Source: Paralichthys olivaceus (Eukaryota; Chordata; Actinopteri; Pleuronectiformes; Paralichthyidae). From it: DNA of 64,000 bases. This document shows, in pieces, positions 35,801-46,497 of this stretch (position 1 is its first letter; each line of letters begins with the position of its first letter). The notes below the pieces were generated by a model. That model was not told where the DNA came from. It saw nothing but the letters and a program-made list of their open reading frames with translations, and did no database searches. The stretch covers positions 18,257,501-18,321,500 of the forward strand of contig NC_091110.1 of NCBI RefSeq assembly GCF_024713975.1. Reading direction: 5' to 3'. Position numbers and translations under genes: made by a program.

Positions 35801-38251
35801 TCTCCTGTTGGAGCCGAAATGAAGTTTGAAAGTTGTTTAATAACAATTTTGTCTGATTACGGAATACTTCAGTATGAATTTGTGTCTCTGAGGTTAAATG
35901 TAATATTTTTAGCCAAACAGTTTTTCCCCACCAGCTGCTGAGTCTGTTTTTGGTTTTTGTTTGATGGAAAAGTATTTTTTTACTTAAACCTTTAATCAAT
36001 AAAGTGCTTTCGTTAACTTTGACTCAGTGTGTCGTCAACTCAACTTAATCAGCGTTAACGAATGGATCCTGGAAACCACTGTGACGTCTCCTAATACTGT
36101 CACTACATGATAAAATGTAGATTATGTACAAATGCATTAATTATCGTACATTTATCAGTGTTGTGACGGCTGCCTCTTGTTATCCGTAATGTTAGTGTAT
36201 AAGCTCCAGAGTATAATGATATATAACTTGCTGGTCGATGTCCAGGGTGAATCTTTACTTGCTCGTACAAATGTCTTTTACGACGTCCTCCATGTCGTCA
36301 TTGTTGATGCGTCTCTGTTCTGTTTATTCCTCGTATCTCTCAATCTTTCCACACCCAGTTTCTTTTTCCCATAACAGTGGCCTTCTTAAAATCATCTATC
36401 TTAATACAGCCCCACGATTCACTGGTATTTGCTTGTATTTGAAGTTTATCCTCCTTTTCTCTCTCTCTGTGATGCTATCGTGCAGACCAAATACACAGTT
36501 TTTGACTTTCAGCGTGGTCAAACAAGGACAAACACAAAAATAGTGTTGTTTTCGTGGCATGTCGGGGGATCGGATATCTGCGGGGGAGTCGTCCATTTGT
36601 TTGCACGGCTTCCCAGATACGCTGAGCAACATTAACACTTTCATCTTCTGTGAATGAATATTTGTGGAGGATATTTTACACTCTGACACCCACATTGTTT
36701 TTGATAAAACTCTATTTAACTTATTAAAGGTGTCATTATTCAAGACAAATGTTATTTAGACTCAGAGAGGATCGATAAAGATCAGAATCTCTCGTAACTG
36801 TTTTCTCATTTTAATTCAAGTTAAACAAAGCTCAGCCCGACGGAACCTGAGAGTGAATAATTTTGTCTCGTCAATCACAAACAATGTTTTTCACACAGTC
36901 GTCAGGGGTAATTTGAGGTTCTGCATCTCGCCCAAGGACACTTTAGAATGCAGACTGGAGGAGCCGGGGATCAAACCACCGTCCTTCTGCTTGGTGGACG
37001 ACCCTCGCTATACTTCCTGAGCCACATCCGTCAAACATATAGTGCTGGAACACGCTTTTTTGTTCTGCAGTGAAAACAAGGGGCCTGGCTATATCTTGAC
37101 ATAATGAAACATCGTTTACAGAAACTTTTACAGCTCAAAACATCCCCAGTGGTGACGTTTGGTAAAAAAAATCCCTGATTACTCTTCGTTGGAAGTTGAC
37201 TAATGCTATTTACCGAGCGTTGGCTCCAGTTACAGTAACAGTAATAATGACTGTGAAGAAAGACGCTGTCCACATTTCTTTCAGCCTTGTAATCACTGAC
37301 GCAAAGTACAGGTCATCTGCCAAATCCAGGCCTGCGCTCGGCCAGTTCATCAACTATGATATAAACCACTACACCACCTGTCTCCCTCAGCCGATGTGCA
37401 GCACGCACCGTATATCTGCACTCATAAAACATGTATTATATGTCTGCGCTCTGCAGGCCTGCCTGTGCGCGTGCCAGCATTTGATACGGTGCCCATCTCA
37501 CATGTCCTGCCCCCCGAAGCCACAGTTGAACTTTCGCCACTGAAAAGTCCCTAATGCTGTTTTTCCATTTTTTCCTCATTTCTGGACCTGTTTTCTTGTC
37601 ATGACGACACTTTAACGAGGTTGATTGCCGCCTTTAAAAGCTGATTAAAGCTTCAGACTTCTGTCGATTTAAAAAAAAAAAACAGGAAAGAAAATGTCAT
37701 TCAACTGCTTTTGATCACGTGGGAGCAGAAAGAGCAGCAGAGGTAAGATTAGCTGGTCCCTGAGCACCTGTACAACAGCCTGCGGGGAGGATATGCCAGA
37801 GTGTAGGAAGGATATAGATTTAGTCACATTTACACTATGGAGGCCTATAAACACTTTCTCCATTTCCCTGCAGGACGCAGTGGAAAACAGCTGATGTCAG
37901 TGCTGCACGCTCACCCTGTGCTCTTTTCAAGAAAACAATAGAAAATAAGACACAGATGCAAAAATAAAAGTTCTACATGATATTTCTTTTTTCCCCATCT
38001 ATCCCCTGACTGTGTTGATCAGTAGCCTTTCGACCGTCATCGTATAAAACTCATACATGCACAGAGTCAAAGGAAAGATCATGACGAAGGCCTTCATCCT
38101 TAAAATACGTTTATTTTTGTGCAAGAGTTGAAGAATGTCAACTTAAAAAAAAAAAACTCGTTGAGCGTCAGATACAGAAACGTGACCTACCTCTCTGTAA
38201 ACTGTAGCTTGAGGAGACCAGAACCAGCAGAACGAGGGCCACAGTCTTCAT
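17491..38251 (-). CDS. musk: Muscle-specific receptor tyrosine kinase MuSK (16 coding exons)
   Basis: Receptor kinase of the neuromuscular junction, activated through agrin-LRP4 and Dok-7, that drives acetylcholine-receptor clustering. Exons in transcript order: 38191-38251, 34478-34604, 33923-34071, 33638-33765, 33319-33460, 33067-33191, 30471-30630, 29851-29857, 28069-28332, 27790-27983, 27266-27354, 24105-24279, 22998-23184, 22728-22919, 20898-21046, 17491-18191. All phases agree: 2850 nt, 949 residues plus TAA (human 869). Domains: signal peptide about 1-20, three Ig domains about 21-297, Frizzled-like CRD and its C-terminal part about 300-452, kringle about 453-537, TM about 569-590, kinase about 645-935. 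Seen: juxtamembrane NPMY (Dok-7 site), [23 protein letters not shown] and the activation loop IYSADYY. The kringle is known from Torpedo, chick and frog MuSK but absent from mammals. The C terminus runs eight residues past the mammalian TVSV end. Confidence 0.95.
20898..21046 (-). CDS. musk: musk exon 15: kinase N-lobe, catalytic lysine
   Basis: Encodes APGLLP to RLLG, including VAVKMLKEE with the ATP-binding lysine and the alpha-C glutamate region. On the transcript strand the acceptor TTGCAG is preceded by a (TG)n tract (plus-strand CA at 21058-21087) in place of a normal pyrimidine tract. Confidence 0.95.
21058..21087. repeat. (CA)n at musk exon 15 acceptor
   Basis: About 15 CA units. In the musk pre-mRNA this reads as UG repeats about 10 nt upstream of the splice acceptor. 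Confidence 0.9.
21663..21778. repeat. Long interrupted (TG)n microsatellite
   Basis: Over 100 bp of TG with a few interruptions, in the musk intron between exons 14 and 15. Shorter tracts are at 20019-20046, 21380-21402 (CA) and 21487-21508. Confidence 0.9.
22728..22919 (-). CDS. musk: musk exon 14: juxtamembrane and glycine loop
   Basis: Contains [14 protein letters not shown], where NPMY is the conserved juxtamembrane docking site for the Dok-7 PTB domain, followed by [13 protein letters not shown], the nucleotide-binding loop. Phase in 2, phase out 2. Confidence 0.95.
22998..23184 (-). CDS. musk: musk exon 13: stalk and transmembrane segment
   Basis: A Pro/Ser/Thr-rich stalk leads into the hydrophobic segment [18 protein letters not shown] and the basic stop-transfer [13 protein letters not shown], matching the human RRRKQWKNKKR. 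Confidence 0.95.
24105..24279 (-). CDS. musk: musk exon 12: second half of kringle
   Basis: Encodes [19 protein letters not shown] and WEYCAVLQC. With the previous exon it completes six cysteines in kringle spacing, including the typical CRNPGG and PWCYT signatures. Phase 0 in, phase 1 out. Confidence 0.9.
25055..25330 (+). repeat. Dispersed repeat in musk intron 11
   Basis: Begins with CACCACAAGGGGGAGC and contains the block TTTATATCATCAA...CTAATTAAA...CCAAAC shared with 12180-12360. Probably a nonautonomous interspersed element. The left end includes a weak CTCF-like match. Confidence 0.45.
26611..26675. repeat. (TG)n, left arm of an inverted microsatellite pair
   Basis: About 32 perfect TG units, about 100 bp from a comparable CA tract at 26774-26851. 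Confidence 0.95.
26774..26851. repeat. (CA)n, right arm of an inverted microsatellite pair
   Basis: About 38 CA units with two CT interruptions. It can pair with the TG tract at 26611-26675. Confidence 0.95.
27266..27354 (-). CDS. musk: musk exon 11: first half of kringle
   Basis: Encodes [13 protein letters not shown] and GIPCQPW, the opening of a kringle fold. The donor CAGGTAAC is followed at once by a short GT repeat (plus-strand CA at 27243-27260). Confidence 0.9.
27790..28332 (-). CDS. musk: musk exons 9-10: Frizzled-like cysteine-rich domain
   Basis: Exon 9 (28069-28332) encodes [11 protein letters not shown] to KPVCR and exon 10 (27790-27983) encodes [15 protein letters not shown] to ACTHVPFV. 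Both line up with the human MuSK CRD (GYCAQYRGEVC, CREYCLAVKELFC). This domain is reported to bind Wnts. The cysteine pattern is intact. Confidence 0.95.
28354..28415 (+). repeat. Dispersed repeat, copy 2
   Basis: GTTTGTTTGTTAGCAGGAT and the following block match copy 1 at 10668-10800 with scattered substitutions. It lies just upstream of the musk CRD exon in the transcript direction. Confidence 0.45.
28757..28778. repeat. (TA)n microsatellite
   Basis: About 11 TA units in the musk intron before the CRD exon. Confidence 0.9.
29851..29857 (-). CDS. musk: musk exon 8: 7-nt microexon
   Basis: Exon 7 ends with one codon base (AATG|GTAGTG) and exon 9 begins with the third base of a codon, so a direct join would break the frame. 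Seven bases AGTGGAG, bounded by CCCCATAG and GTAAGA, restore it and give E-W-R. Human MuSK has A-E-W at the same place between Ig3 and the CRD. A pyrimidine-rich tract precedes the AG. Confidence 0.8.
29851..29984 (-). CDS. musk: Possible alternative first exon of musk (Ig-less isoform)
   Basis: An ATG at 29984-29982 in CCATGG context opens a frame of 44 codons plus 2 nt that runs into the microexon and its GTAAGA donor, in phase with the CRD exon. An in-frame TGA sits 6 nt upstream of the ATG. The leader has a hydrophobic core ([12 protein letters not shown] then LLLLLVLL) and a small-residue TSSG stretch suited to signal peptidase, followed by E-W-R and the CRD. The product would lack all Ig domains, like the short zebrafish unplugged/MuSK variant I recall from the literature. 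Caution: a pyrimidine-rich splice tract naturally encodes Leu, Phe and Ser, so the leader could be fortuitous. Confidence 0.5.
30471..34604 (-). CDS. musk: musk exons 2-7: three immunoglobulin domains
   Basis: Each Ig domain is split over two exons. Ig1 (34478-34604, 33923-34071): [28 protein letters not shown]. Ig2 (33638-33765, 33319-33460): [32 protein letters not shown]. Ig3 (33067-33191, 30471-30630): [24 protein letters not shown]. Each has the Cys-Trp-Cys core; Ig1 carries the extra CC pair, as in mammals. Phases at all six borders agree. Ig1 is the domain that binds LRP4 in mammals. Confidence 0.93.
32397..32456 (+). mobile_element. tRNA-derived SINE-like fragment
   Basis: Contains GGTAGAGC, resembling an A-box region, and the B-box-like GGTTCGATTCCCGGCTCC, but lacks a tRNA cloverleaf. 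A second copy lies at 36900-37025 on the minus strand. Confidence 0.5.
34605..38190 (-). other. musk intron 1
   Basis: 3.6 kb between the signal-peptide exon and Ig1, with the SINE-like element at 36900-37025 and no other recognised feature. The joint is sound: exon 1 ends AGA-G|GTAGGT and exon 2 starts CC, giving Ala, so the protein reads LQR-APRIIT, matching human KAPVIT. Confidence 0.7.
36900..37025 (-). mobile_element. tRNA-derived SINE-like element
   Basis: On the minus strand it reads GTGGCTCAGGAAGTATAGC, then GGTGGTTTGATCCCCGGC and a downstream body with GTGTCCTTGGGCGAGA. The A-box/B-box-like head matches the fragment at 32397-32456. It sits in musk intron 1. Confidence 0.55.
38191..38251 (-). 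CDS. musk: musk exon 1: signal peptide
   Basis: Starts [17 protein letters not shown], a short canonical secretory signal, then LQR and a phase-1 donor GTAGGT. The joined phase and the following Ala-Pro match the start of mammalian MuSK Ig1. CAGCTG E-boxes (MyoD/myogenin type) lie upstream at 38502-38507 and 38684-38689, consistent with muscle expression but not proof of it. Confidence 0.8.
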
Positions 38252-38437
38252 ACTGAGTCTAGATGATCCTCTGGACAGGCTCTTCTTCTCTGGTGCACAG
38301 TAGCCTATACGCCGCTGGGTTAGAATCCCATGGCCGGTAAGGAGACCTTGTTGTTGACTCACTTGGAGTGTTTCCTCACTGTGTGCGTCTGCGTGGGACG
38401 GCCATGAGCCCTGTGCTCGACATGGACCAGCTCGGTC

Positions 38438-38438
<1 letters not shown>

Positions 38439-38487
<49 letters not shown>
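38439..38487. repeat. (TG)n microsatellite upstream of musk
   Basis: About 24 TG units roughly 190 bp upstream of the musk ATG in the likely promoter or 5'UTR. Confidence 0.95.
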
Positions 38488-38488
<1 letters not shown>

Positions 38489-39361
38489 TGATGGACAGTG
38501 GCAGCTGGGATCTGTCCCCATGGACATTCACTCAGGTTTTGTAGCTGGAGCTCTAAAGGCTGCAGTGCTGGAGAGTTCTCCACATTCACACTGATCAACA
38601 ACAAAGTTTATTAATCCAACTTCAACCTGTAATTAAACCTTTAATATAGATTCTATAGAAGCAAACACGTTCAAACACTGAAACAGCTGATATTCCCTCT
38701 GTGTCCTCATCAATGTACCGTCCTTTTTCTAGACATCCACAATCTGTTTCAGTCTATAAGCTGCGACTCAATGAAATGCACAATATATATGAGGAGAAAC
38801 ACCTGTATCCGTCTTTATGTGGAATCTGTGCATATATATATATATAAGTGTAAACGACCAGCATATCCCAGCCCTCTCATTAACAAGTATTTAGTGTTTT
38901 AGACACACACAGAGAGAGAGATGGGGGGGGGGGGGGGGGTCCAGGAGCCTTTGTGTCCACCTGTCGCCTGCTCGCCTGTATGTCCTGTTTTATTTTTGGA
39001 AAGGAATGGCATCTCTCTTCATTGGTCCCTCGTCCGTTTTGAACCATTGTACGTTATTGTTCTGCCGCTCTGCCTGTTCTCATTCTTCACATTTGTACAG
39101 AACTTTCTCCGGCTGCAGATAAAATAACCTGCATGTGTCACATCGAATCAGACTCTATTGTCATTTCACCAGACGTATCGAACGGTCGTGCAGAATTTAA
39201 CGGCGTTTCCCTGAGATCACATTATCAGATAGAGAAACTAGAGGAGATCACAAATACAAATACAAAATGAGAAACACACATCGTCCCATCTGTTGTTAAT
39301 GTAATGGTACAATGTCAACATGACGCAGAGAGCAGAGCCCAGCTCCTGGTTATTATTTCCA

Positions 39362-39376
39362 TCAGCAGGTGGCGCT
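39362..39376 (+). promoter_or_regulatory. CTCF-like core motif
   Basis: TCAGCAGGTGGCGCT closely matches the CTCF core and lies between musk and rassf6. Motif resemblance only. Confidence 0.45.
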
Positions 39377-40812
39377 GTCTTGCAGGATCAGTAAGAGTTT
39401 CTTTTTTTTTCTTTTTTTTATCATGATTTTCTTTTTTGGAAAATTATATCAAAACATGTCGGAAAAACCAAAAGTGAAATGAACCAAATATAAAGAAAAC
39501 GTTATAGTGTTAAAGTTCATACTTTGTCAATGATCACTGACTCAGCAGCTCGACTCTAAATTATATTTGTAATGATACTCTGACGCCCTCCTCTGGCTCA
39601 GAGATGAACTGCTTCTCTTCTCCTCATGAAGAATTTTGACATTTAACTAAATCTATAACAAAATTATTGTTATTTATTCTATTTAATTATTTTAATGAGT
39701 AATTGCCATTTTTTTAAAATCTCATTTTACAACTAAATAGCTCCATTTAGATTCTACCCACTACGTTTGTCTCATATTTGCTCTGAAAAACCAAAAGGTC
39801 TTTTATTCTTTGATTCTCATTATTCACTCAGTTCCTCATTAACTCATCAGCTCCGACTCATATAAACCAGTCTTCTTCCTCTTCTCACACTCGTCCGTCG
39901 TGCTATTCCTGCTAATAATGTTCTCTGCTGAAGTTAAAGTTCCTCTTTCATAAAACTGATACCAGATTTCACAAAAGAGTAAAGTCGTCGTCACTATCAT
40001 GTGATAAACACCAGCACGTTTCTTTTCCCTGTAAAAGAACAAAGAAGTCTAGATTTAAAATAAAGAAATAACTTGGATAATAATTCATTCATGTGTTATT
40101 AGTGATCGTCAAAATAATTCTTTGCACAAAAACAATGGATTTTGAATCATTGTTGAAAAATGCAGGAAGCAGAATTGGAAAGTCAGGAGTCTGATCCTGA
40201 GGTGATAAATTCAGATTTATTCTTAACATCTGAGTTTCACAGAAGGACTTTTTTTTTTTTTTGCGAGATTCAGTTTTCAACATCTGGGCCACAGACCTGT
40301 AGTTTGCTCGACTCCACGATGCGACAGAGGTGGAGAGCTGAGAGTCATCTGCACCCGAGATGAAAGCTGGGATGATGTTTTTGAAATGTTTGATGACAGA
40401 ATAAAATGCGGACGAGGTTCGGAACACACACAGTCTGTGTTCTCAGAGAGGTGCGAAGGACAATAATCTACAACAGCACCTCTATCTGTGGTATTTAGAT
40501 CTTTCCAAGTGGATCTTTGTTCCTCGTGCACCAAGGGAGTCAGAAATGATCCACTTTGCAATCCAGAATGAGTCAGAATGAAGTGTGTGACAATGTATGA
40601 CCAGGGTGTGTGTGCAGATTACACAGTGAAGCCTGTGACTATTAGATTTCTGTCTTCAGGCGGCTTCCCTGGATTATTCTCTTTATTCTACCATAGAAAC
40701 CTGCAGCCCTCACCTGCTGGTCACAGCTACGCCCTGTGTGATCTCCATTATTATCCATTACGACAAGCAGTGACCTTTTAGAGATGGTTAGATCTCTTAT
40801 TCTCTTCTAGGC

Positions 40813-40869
<57 letters not shown>

Positions 40870-40964
40870 AAGCAGGAGTCATATCTGGTGTCACTCAGCT
40901 CCTCCCTCTCCACGCTGTCCCAACGTGTCCTGCAATAATTAACCAGCTGCTGCAAGTTCACCTC

Positions 40965-41000
<36 letters not shown>

Positions 41001-41486
41001 AACACACAAGGTCTCAGAACTAAAACATGGAGTAAACCAACTTTGTTCCTCAGAAGATTGAAAGACAGGGAGAGGTAGGAGCTTTTATTTCATTTGTGTT
41101 CCTTCAGTGTGAAAGTTGTGTTGCTGAACTGAAACTGGAAGCAGAACCAAAGAGGGCAGATTTAAACCAAAACAATTATTATTCATGGGTTCAAGAAAAA
41201 CTAATTGTACCAAGAGACGTCTGATAGTTTTTCACTGTCGGATTACTTTTGTTTTATTAATACTTTGAAGTATTATTGTCAAATCCCGAGTTCATGCAAC
41301 CAGTTCTAATAAACCACAGTTTATTTGTGGGCTTGAATAAAGTTTTTATAACTTTTCAACTATTGGTCTAAAATCTTTAGTATTGAAACTTACATAATCG
41401 GGTCAAATCTGTGCCTGTGAGTGACGTGGAGCACGTTTGACATGTCCTGGGACAGTAAGGACAGAGAAGAAGTAACGAGAGAGGGA

Positions 41487-41522
<36 letters not shown>

Positions 41523-41879
41523 CTGGGTGTGTCATCGTGTACTTTGGCTTTTTTCCCGCTGGCTATGTTTGTTCGTCTCACATTGTGATTCTGATTGTGT
41601 GCGTGTATAAAAATGATCCCACAACGTTTTTGTTTTTCATCCCTCTTTTTAAAAAGAAAGCTGTTTTCTGGTTGAACCTTGGGGACATTACTGAAGTCGT
41701 ATTCGTCACTGTCGCCTGGGAGGCAGATTTAATTCATCAACGTACGTGCGACTCATTGAATGAAGACGATGATTGAAAATCCTTCTAGACAAGATGTTGT
41801 GTTTTCAGTTTTCAGATTTCTTTTGAACCAGTCAGATGTTATGTCTTGTTTCCTCCGGTCTTCAAGTTTAGAGCATAAA

Positions 41880-41972
41880 CTGTAAATAAAGATGGACACC
41901 CTGTATAGTTTATGCCCTGAACTGCAGCCAGCCACTAGGGGGCGATCAAGACACTTTGGCTTCACTTTCATT
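41880..41972 (+). mobile_element. Partial copy of a MITE/SINE-like element
   Basis: Shares AAAGATGGAC at one end and a GGGGGC...TTTGGCTTCACTTT block at the other with the element at 50489-50713, but the middle and right end are missing or diverged. Includes the CTCF-like CCACTAGGGGGCG. Confidence 0.45.
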
Positions 41973-43299
41973 ATCTATATTTAAAATCTATTTGGAGCAG
42001 TTGGTTTATCAAGAGTTCTCCTTTTTCTCCTGTGATTTATAAATCACGTCGACTCTCTCGCAGGTCTGATGAATTCGCTTCACGGTTGGTGAAACCTACA
42101 TGTTGAGGCCTGACCGTCACAGCGGAGTCAGGTTCGACACAAAAGAGGAAAACGTGCACCCAAAAAAAAAAAAAAAAAAAAAACTGAATCTGTATATTTG
42201 TTCTGCAACAACCAGACTTTTCACACTTTCATTAAACTCTGTTGCAAAACAGTAACAGAACATCTGCACTCCAGCGATGTCGAGTCTGTTCAGGCTCACA
42301 CATGAAAACTGTGAGTCACTGTGAACATCAACCGGAAGTTAGAAGCAGTAGTTCAGTCAGAAGCTCGGTGATGTAGAATAGAAGAAGAAGAAGAAGAAGC
42401 AGATTAAAGTGTTTCCTCAACAGATTATTATTTTAATACTTTGAGGTTGTTAACTGCAACACTAGTCCCGCCTTTCATTTTCGGCTGAGGAGGAAATAGA
42501 AATGATCAAAATAATGATGCTGTTCCTTTTACATTTCACTTGTTCCTCTTTTTTCTTCACATGTTCATTTATTGATCTTGTTAAATCAAAGATCTTTATT
42601 TTTCATCATTATTTTTTATCCACCCTCATCAGATGGTACATTTAAATATATTCATTTGCATTTTTTTAATGCAATTCTGTATTTTACACGATATTATTAA
42701 CATTTATTTATAAAATGCATTCTACACGCGCATCAGTAACACAGTCATTTTAAATATGAAATAGAGATCAGTGCAGGTTTTGACAGATGATGTGGAATTC
42801 CCTTTGTTTTTCTCACAAACTGTGCATGTAGAATTCTGCGTTGCACCTTTAAATGTTTCTGAACGGTGGATCAGAGCAGGGAGTGGTGGGGCTGCAGGGG
42901 GGACAGCCGCTGAATACCTGAGATATTTCCTATACCAGCAAACAGGCTGAGACAAAGATGGAAAGAATGAGACAGAGACACGAGCAGAGGACAGACTGCT
43001 CTACTTTCAGGTCGGCTCTTTCGTTCACAAAAAAAAAAAAAAATGGAAGAAAGAGGAAAAAGAAAGAAAGAAAAGGGAGAGTAGCCACGTGGAAATTCCT
43101 ACAATCTGTCTGTCTGTCTTTCTTTTTTTTTTTTTTTTTTACGAGCTTCAGTGTCTCTGACTGAAGAACAAACAAATGGTTGGGTCCACACTGTCATCAC
43201 TGGTTACTGGGTGGAGTACTGTTATTAAATCTCTGGGAGGCGAGCACAAAAAAGAAAGAGTGAGAGCGAGAGAGAGAGAGAGAGGGATAAATATAACAC

Positions 43300-43425
43300 A
43301 CAAAACTTCAGAGAGAGAGAGAGAAAGAGAGAGAGACTGGAAAGAAGATATTTAAAGGGCAGACGGAAGAAAGAGGCTCAGACAAAGAGACAGAGTCAGG
43401 AGGGAGAGCTGCCATGTGACAGAAG
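43300..43425 (+). other. Possible noncoding first exon of rassf6
   Basis: A GA-rich segment ends in a strong donor (AGAAG|GTAAG at 43425/43426). A good acceptor CTCTCTGCAG at 43648-43657 opens the exon holding the rassf6 ATG 20 nt later. The TSS is unknown; an AT-rich ATAAATATAA lies near 43287. Confidence 0.35.
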
Positions 43426-43492
43426 GTAAGACTGTTGAAGATGAGGTGTAGTTTGATGTCAGTGTCGTTCCTTGATGCAGTTTGACAGAAGT

Positions 43493-43495
43493 GGC

Positions 43496-43531
<36 letters not shown>
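43493..43531. repeat. (CAA)n trinucleotide tract
   Basis: About 13 CAA units in the presumed rassf6 5' intron. Confidence 0.9.
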
Positions 43532-43532
<1 letters not shown>

Positions 43533-43677
43533 CATACAGACACAATTCAACCAGTGCACGACACTTGTGATTGTTTCCTTCCTGGCTCCAAGAACAAGAT
43601 GAGCCTCGTCTACCGGACTCATCTGAAGATCAGATATTGTTGTTGTCCTCTCTGCAGAGTAGTCGACACAGCTGGAG

Positions 43678-45480
43678 ATGAATAAAGCCGCTCTGCTCCC
43701 AGTGGTCCAGGCAGGAGACGGACGGACGCTGTCCAGGTGGGTCCCCTCATATTTATAAATGAAAATCTGTGATAATAGTTCAATCTGATCGTTTCACAAA
43801 TGAGCTGTGGATCATGTTGTGTTATTTTGTGTTATTTTACTATCCGGTGCTTGTGTGTTGACTTCAGAGGAGAGTTTCTCTCCCTGCTGAGAACCTACAA
43901 CTGTTTCCTGAAGGACCACACTCAGCTGCACCTCAGTTACTCTCAGGTTGGGTTCTGATATTCCAAATACTGTCCACGCGTCATAGCGTTGCATGATGCA
44001 CACGGGTGTGTATTTATTGGTTTGTGTAACAGGGGGCTGATGGAGAGGTGGTGGTGGAGGGGTTCCTGAATATCTCCTGGGGGGTGCGCAGACCCATCAG
44101 GCTGAAGATACAGGACGACAAACAGATGCTTCCCTTCGTGCCTCTGATCTCACCCGACCCCATCAGTCCCGTCAGCCCGCTCGGAAACAAGAGGTCGGCT
44201 TTTTCACTCTCATCACTAATATGGCTCCTGAACATGTTTGGCTCTTGACTGACAGTCGGTGAATCTTGAATTTGTGAGACACCAGGACGGTTCTTCACTT
44301 ATAAATGTGACTCGGTTTGGTTCTTCTTGGATTCTGCACAAGTGACTGTCCTTCAGTCACACCCTGTTTCTGGAATCATTTCAGTATAAACAGTTAAACC
44401 CAAACTCAGTCCTCAACCGTACTTTTATACTTAACTTCACAGGTTTACTTTTATACTTATAAGTGGTTGCAATTTAATATTTGCTTTTGTGTTTCCCAAA
44501 TTTAGCATTTTTTTAAAACAGTTTTTAAACTGAACAGGAGAGAGAATCCAGTTTTCTTGACTTCTCGTCCTTCATGTGCAAAAAACAAAAGAACTGAGCT
44601 TTTGGAGCAGATGTGCAGTTGCACACAAATTGATCATCGCCTTTGTTTCCATCGTGCCTGTTCTCTCTCTGCAGGGGTATGACACGCTGGGGAGAATATG
44701 TCGACCTGCACCAGATAGATGAGATGTCGGAGACGGGACAGGAAACAGTCGTCACCAGTCCTTTGCCAGGTTGCTTTTATCCTCCTCCTGTGATATATCG
44801 CCGTGATGTGATCTTCTCGCTTTTGTATGACGGTACATTTCTGACCCTCTGAAGGCCCCCCTGCTGTTTATGAGACCACCACCCTGCGTCCTGTGAGGCA
44901 GAAGAACCCAGAGCTGGAGGCCGAGTCCAACCTGTTCCGCTGCATGAGCGACGCCTCGCTGGTCAAGAGGAGGAGGGGCAGGGGGAAGTCGGCTGCACAG
45001 AGAGAAAAAGAGAGACAGCATCGCTTCTCCATCAACGGACACTTCTACAACTATAAGGTACGGGGCTCTTTCTTGTTGTCTCTCTTTCATCGTGAGATGA
45101 ATCCTTCCCCCCTTTTCCAGATGTTCCACGTCTGCTCATTATTTTCTTTCCTCCAGACCTCCATCTTCACTCCATCCTTCGGCACACCAACTAAAGTTCG
45201 CATCTCCAGCGCGATGACCACAGACCAGGTCATCGAGCAGCTACTGAACAAGTTCAAGGTGAATTCATTCACTTTTAACTAAGTCACCGATCAACAAGGT
45301 GGATTCACGTCCTCGTTCCCAGCAGTGTCTTCGTTGTGTGTAACGTACGACACTGTGTCTTCGTCCCACAGATAGAGAACGACCCTCAGGAGTTTGCTCT
45401 GTACTGTGTCCACCAGAGCGGAGGTACAGTCTGTCCCTTACACCTGACTTACACAGGAAGTGGAAACAGAATCCTTCACC

Positions 45481-45558
<78 letters not shown>

Positions 45559-46115
45559 GTGTGTGTGTGTGTGTGTGTGTTTTGTCCAGAGAAGAGGAAG
45601 CTCAGTAACAGAGACCAGCCCCTGTGGGAGCGCATACTACAGGGACCCTCCGATGACATCATGAAGATCTTTATGATGGATATGGACGAACAGGAAGTCA
45701 GCAACGATGTGAGTTCGATCCCGAGCTTTAATTTCAAATGCTTGGAATAATCGTTCACACCACGTCTCTGCTCCATAATCTTAACTTCACCCTGGTACAA
45801 ATCAAATTGTTGTGTTTGTGTCTCTGCGTCAGGTCGCTCTGTATCTGAACCTGGAGCTTCCGATCCTGGAGCAGGTTCTTCTGGAGCTCAGAGAGGAGGA
45901 GAGCAAGGAGATACAGAGGGTCATCAACAAGTAAGAAGTTCAAACCCGTTTTCTATTCGCATGTGTTTTGTTAAATTGCTTTACGTTGAGCTCTGTCGAC
46001 CACCGTACACGTACCCGTCTAACAGATGTGCAAATTCACAAGTGTTGGAGGAGAAAGTCATTGTAGTGGCATTTCAAGGCCAGATGATGGAGCCAACATC
46101 TTGCTGTTTGTCTCA

Positions 46116-46176
<61 letters not shown>

Positions 46177-46274
46177 TGTGTGTGTGTGTGTGTGTCAGGT
46201 TCCACAAGCAGCACAAACTCTTGTCCCATATGCTGGGCAGCAAGATGTCGCCTCATATTGAGACGAGCGTCTGA
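43678..46274 (+). CDS. rassf6: Ras association domain family protein, RASSF6-like (10 coding exons)
   Basis: Scaffold protein that binds active Ras through an RA domain and MST/Hippo kinases through a C-terminal SARAH coil. Exons: 43678-43736, 43868-43946, 44033-44193, 44675-44769, 44855-45057, 45157-45258, 45372-45423, 45590-45708, 45833-45930, 46199-46274. Phases agree: 1044 nt, 347 residues. Seen: LLRTYNCF and LNISWGVRRPIRLKIQDDK (shared by RASSF2/4/6), GMTRWGEYVDL (like GMTRWGEFDDL of RASSF6), FRCMSDASLVKRRR, RFSINGHFYNYKTS at the RA start, FALYCVHQSGE, LQGPSD, then the SARAH helix LPILEQVLLELREEESKEI. It ends ETSV, a PDZ ligand like ETTV of human RASSF6. RASSF2/4 lack the TRWGE segment, hence this assignment. 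The gene fits in 2.6 kb, very compact. Confidence 0.88.
45484..45580. repeat. (TG)n upstream of rassf6 exon 8 acceptor
   Basis: About 48 TG units with one TTG break, ending about 9 nt before the AG at 45588-45589 (TTTTGTCCAG). Confidence 0.95.
46117..46195. repeat. (TG)n forming the rassf6 exon 10 acceptor context
   Basis: About 38 TG units with one GCGC break run directly into TCAG at 46195-46198. Apart from that TC there is no pyrimidine tract. Confidence 0.95.
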
Positions 46275-46497
46275 CAACTGACGATCTGAATTCCGACAGA
46301 AGACCCTTCGCTCGACGTTTGACGAGAAGCCGAGAAGAACTTCGACCATGACGAGGTCAAAGTTTCATGTCTGGATGAGATTCTGAAGAATCACATGAAA
46401 TGCTGATTTCATTGAAAGAAGAATACATGGTACATTTTTTTATTCACCGTATGATTTTATTTTTTAAAAGAAGAAGAATCTTTTGTAAATAATTGTA

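Larger units (their letters stand above)
38488..43300. other. musk-rassf6 intergenic region
   Basis: The two genes are head to head about 5.4 kb apart. No coding sequence recognised. Contents: G run at about 38923-38940, (CA)n at 40813-40864 and 40972-40996, (GA)n at 41490-41520, poly-A at about 42162-42183, a repeat fragment at 41880-41972 and CTCF-like motifs at 39362-39376 and 41932-41947. Confidence 0.5.

Noticed and set aside
43352-43622. Cys/Val-rich or Thr-rich frames near 43.5 kb
   Set aside because: Produced by the (CAA)n/(GTT)n tract in noncoding sequence.
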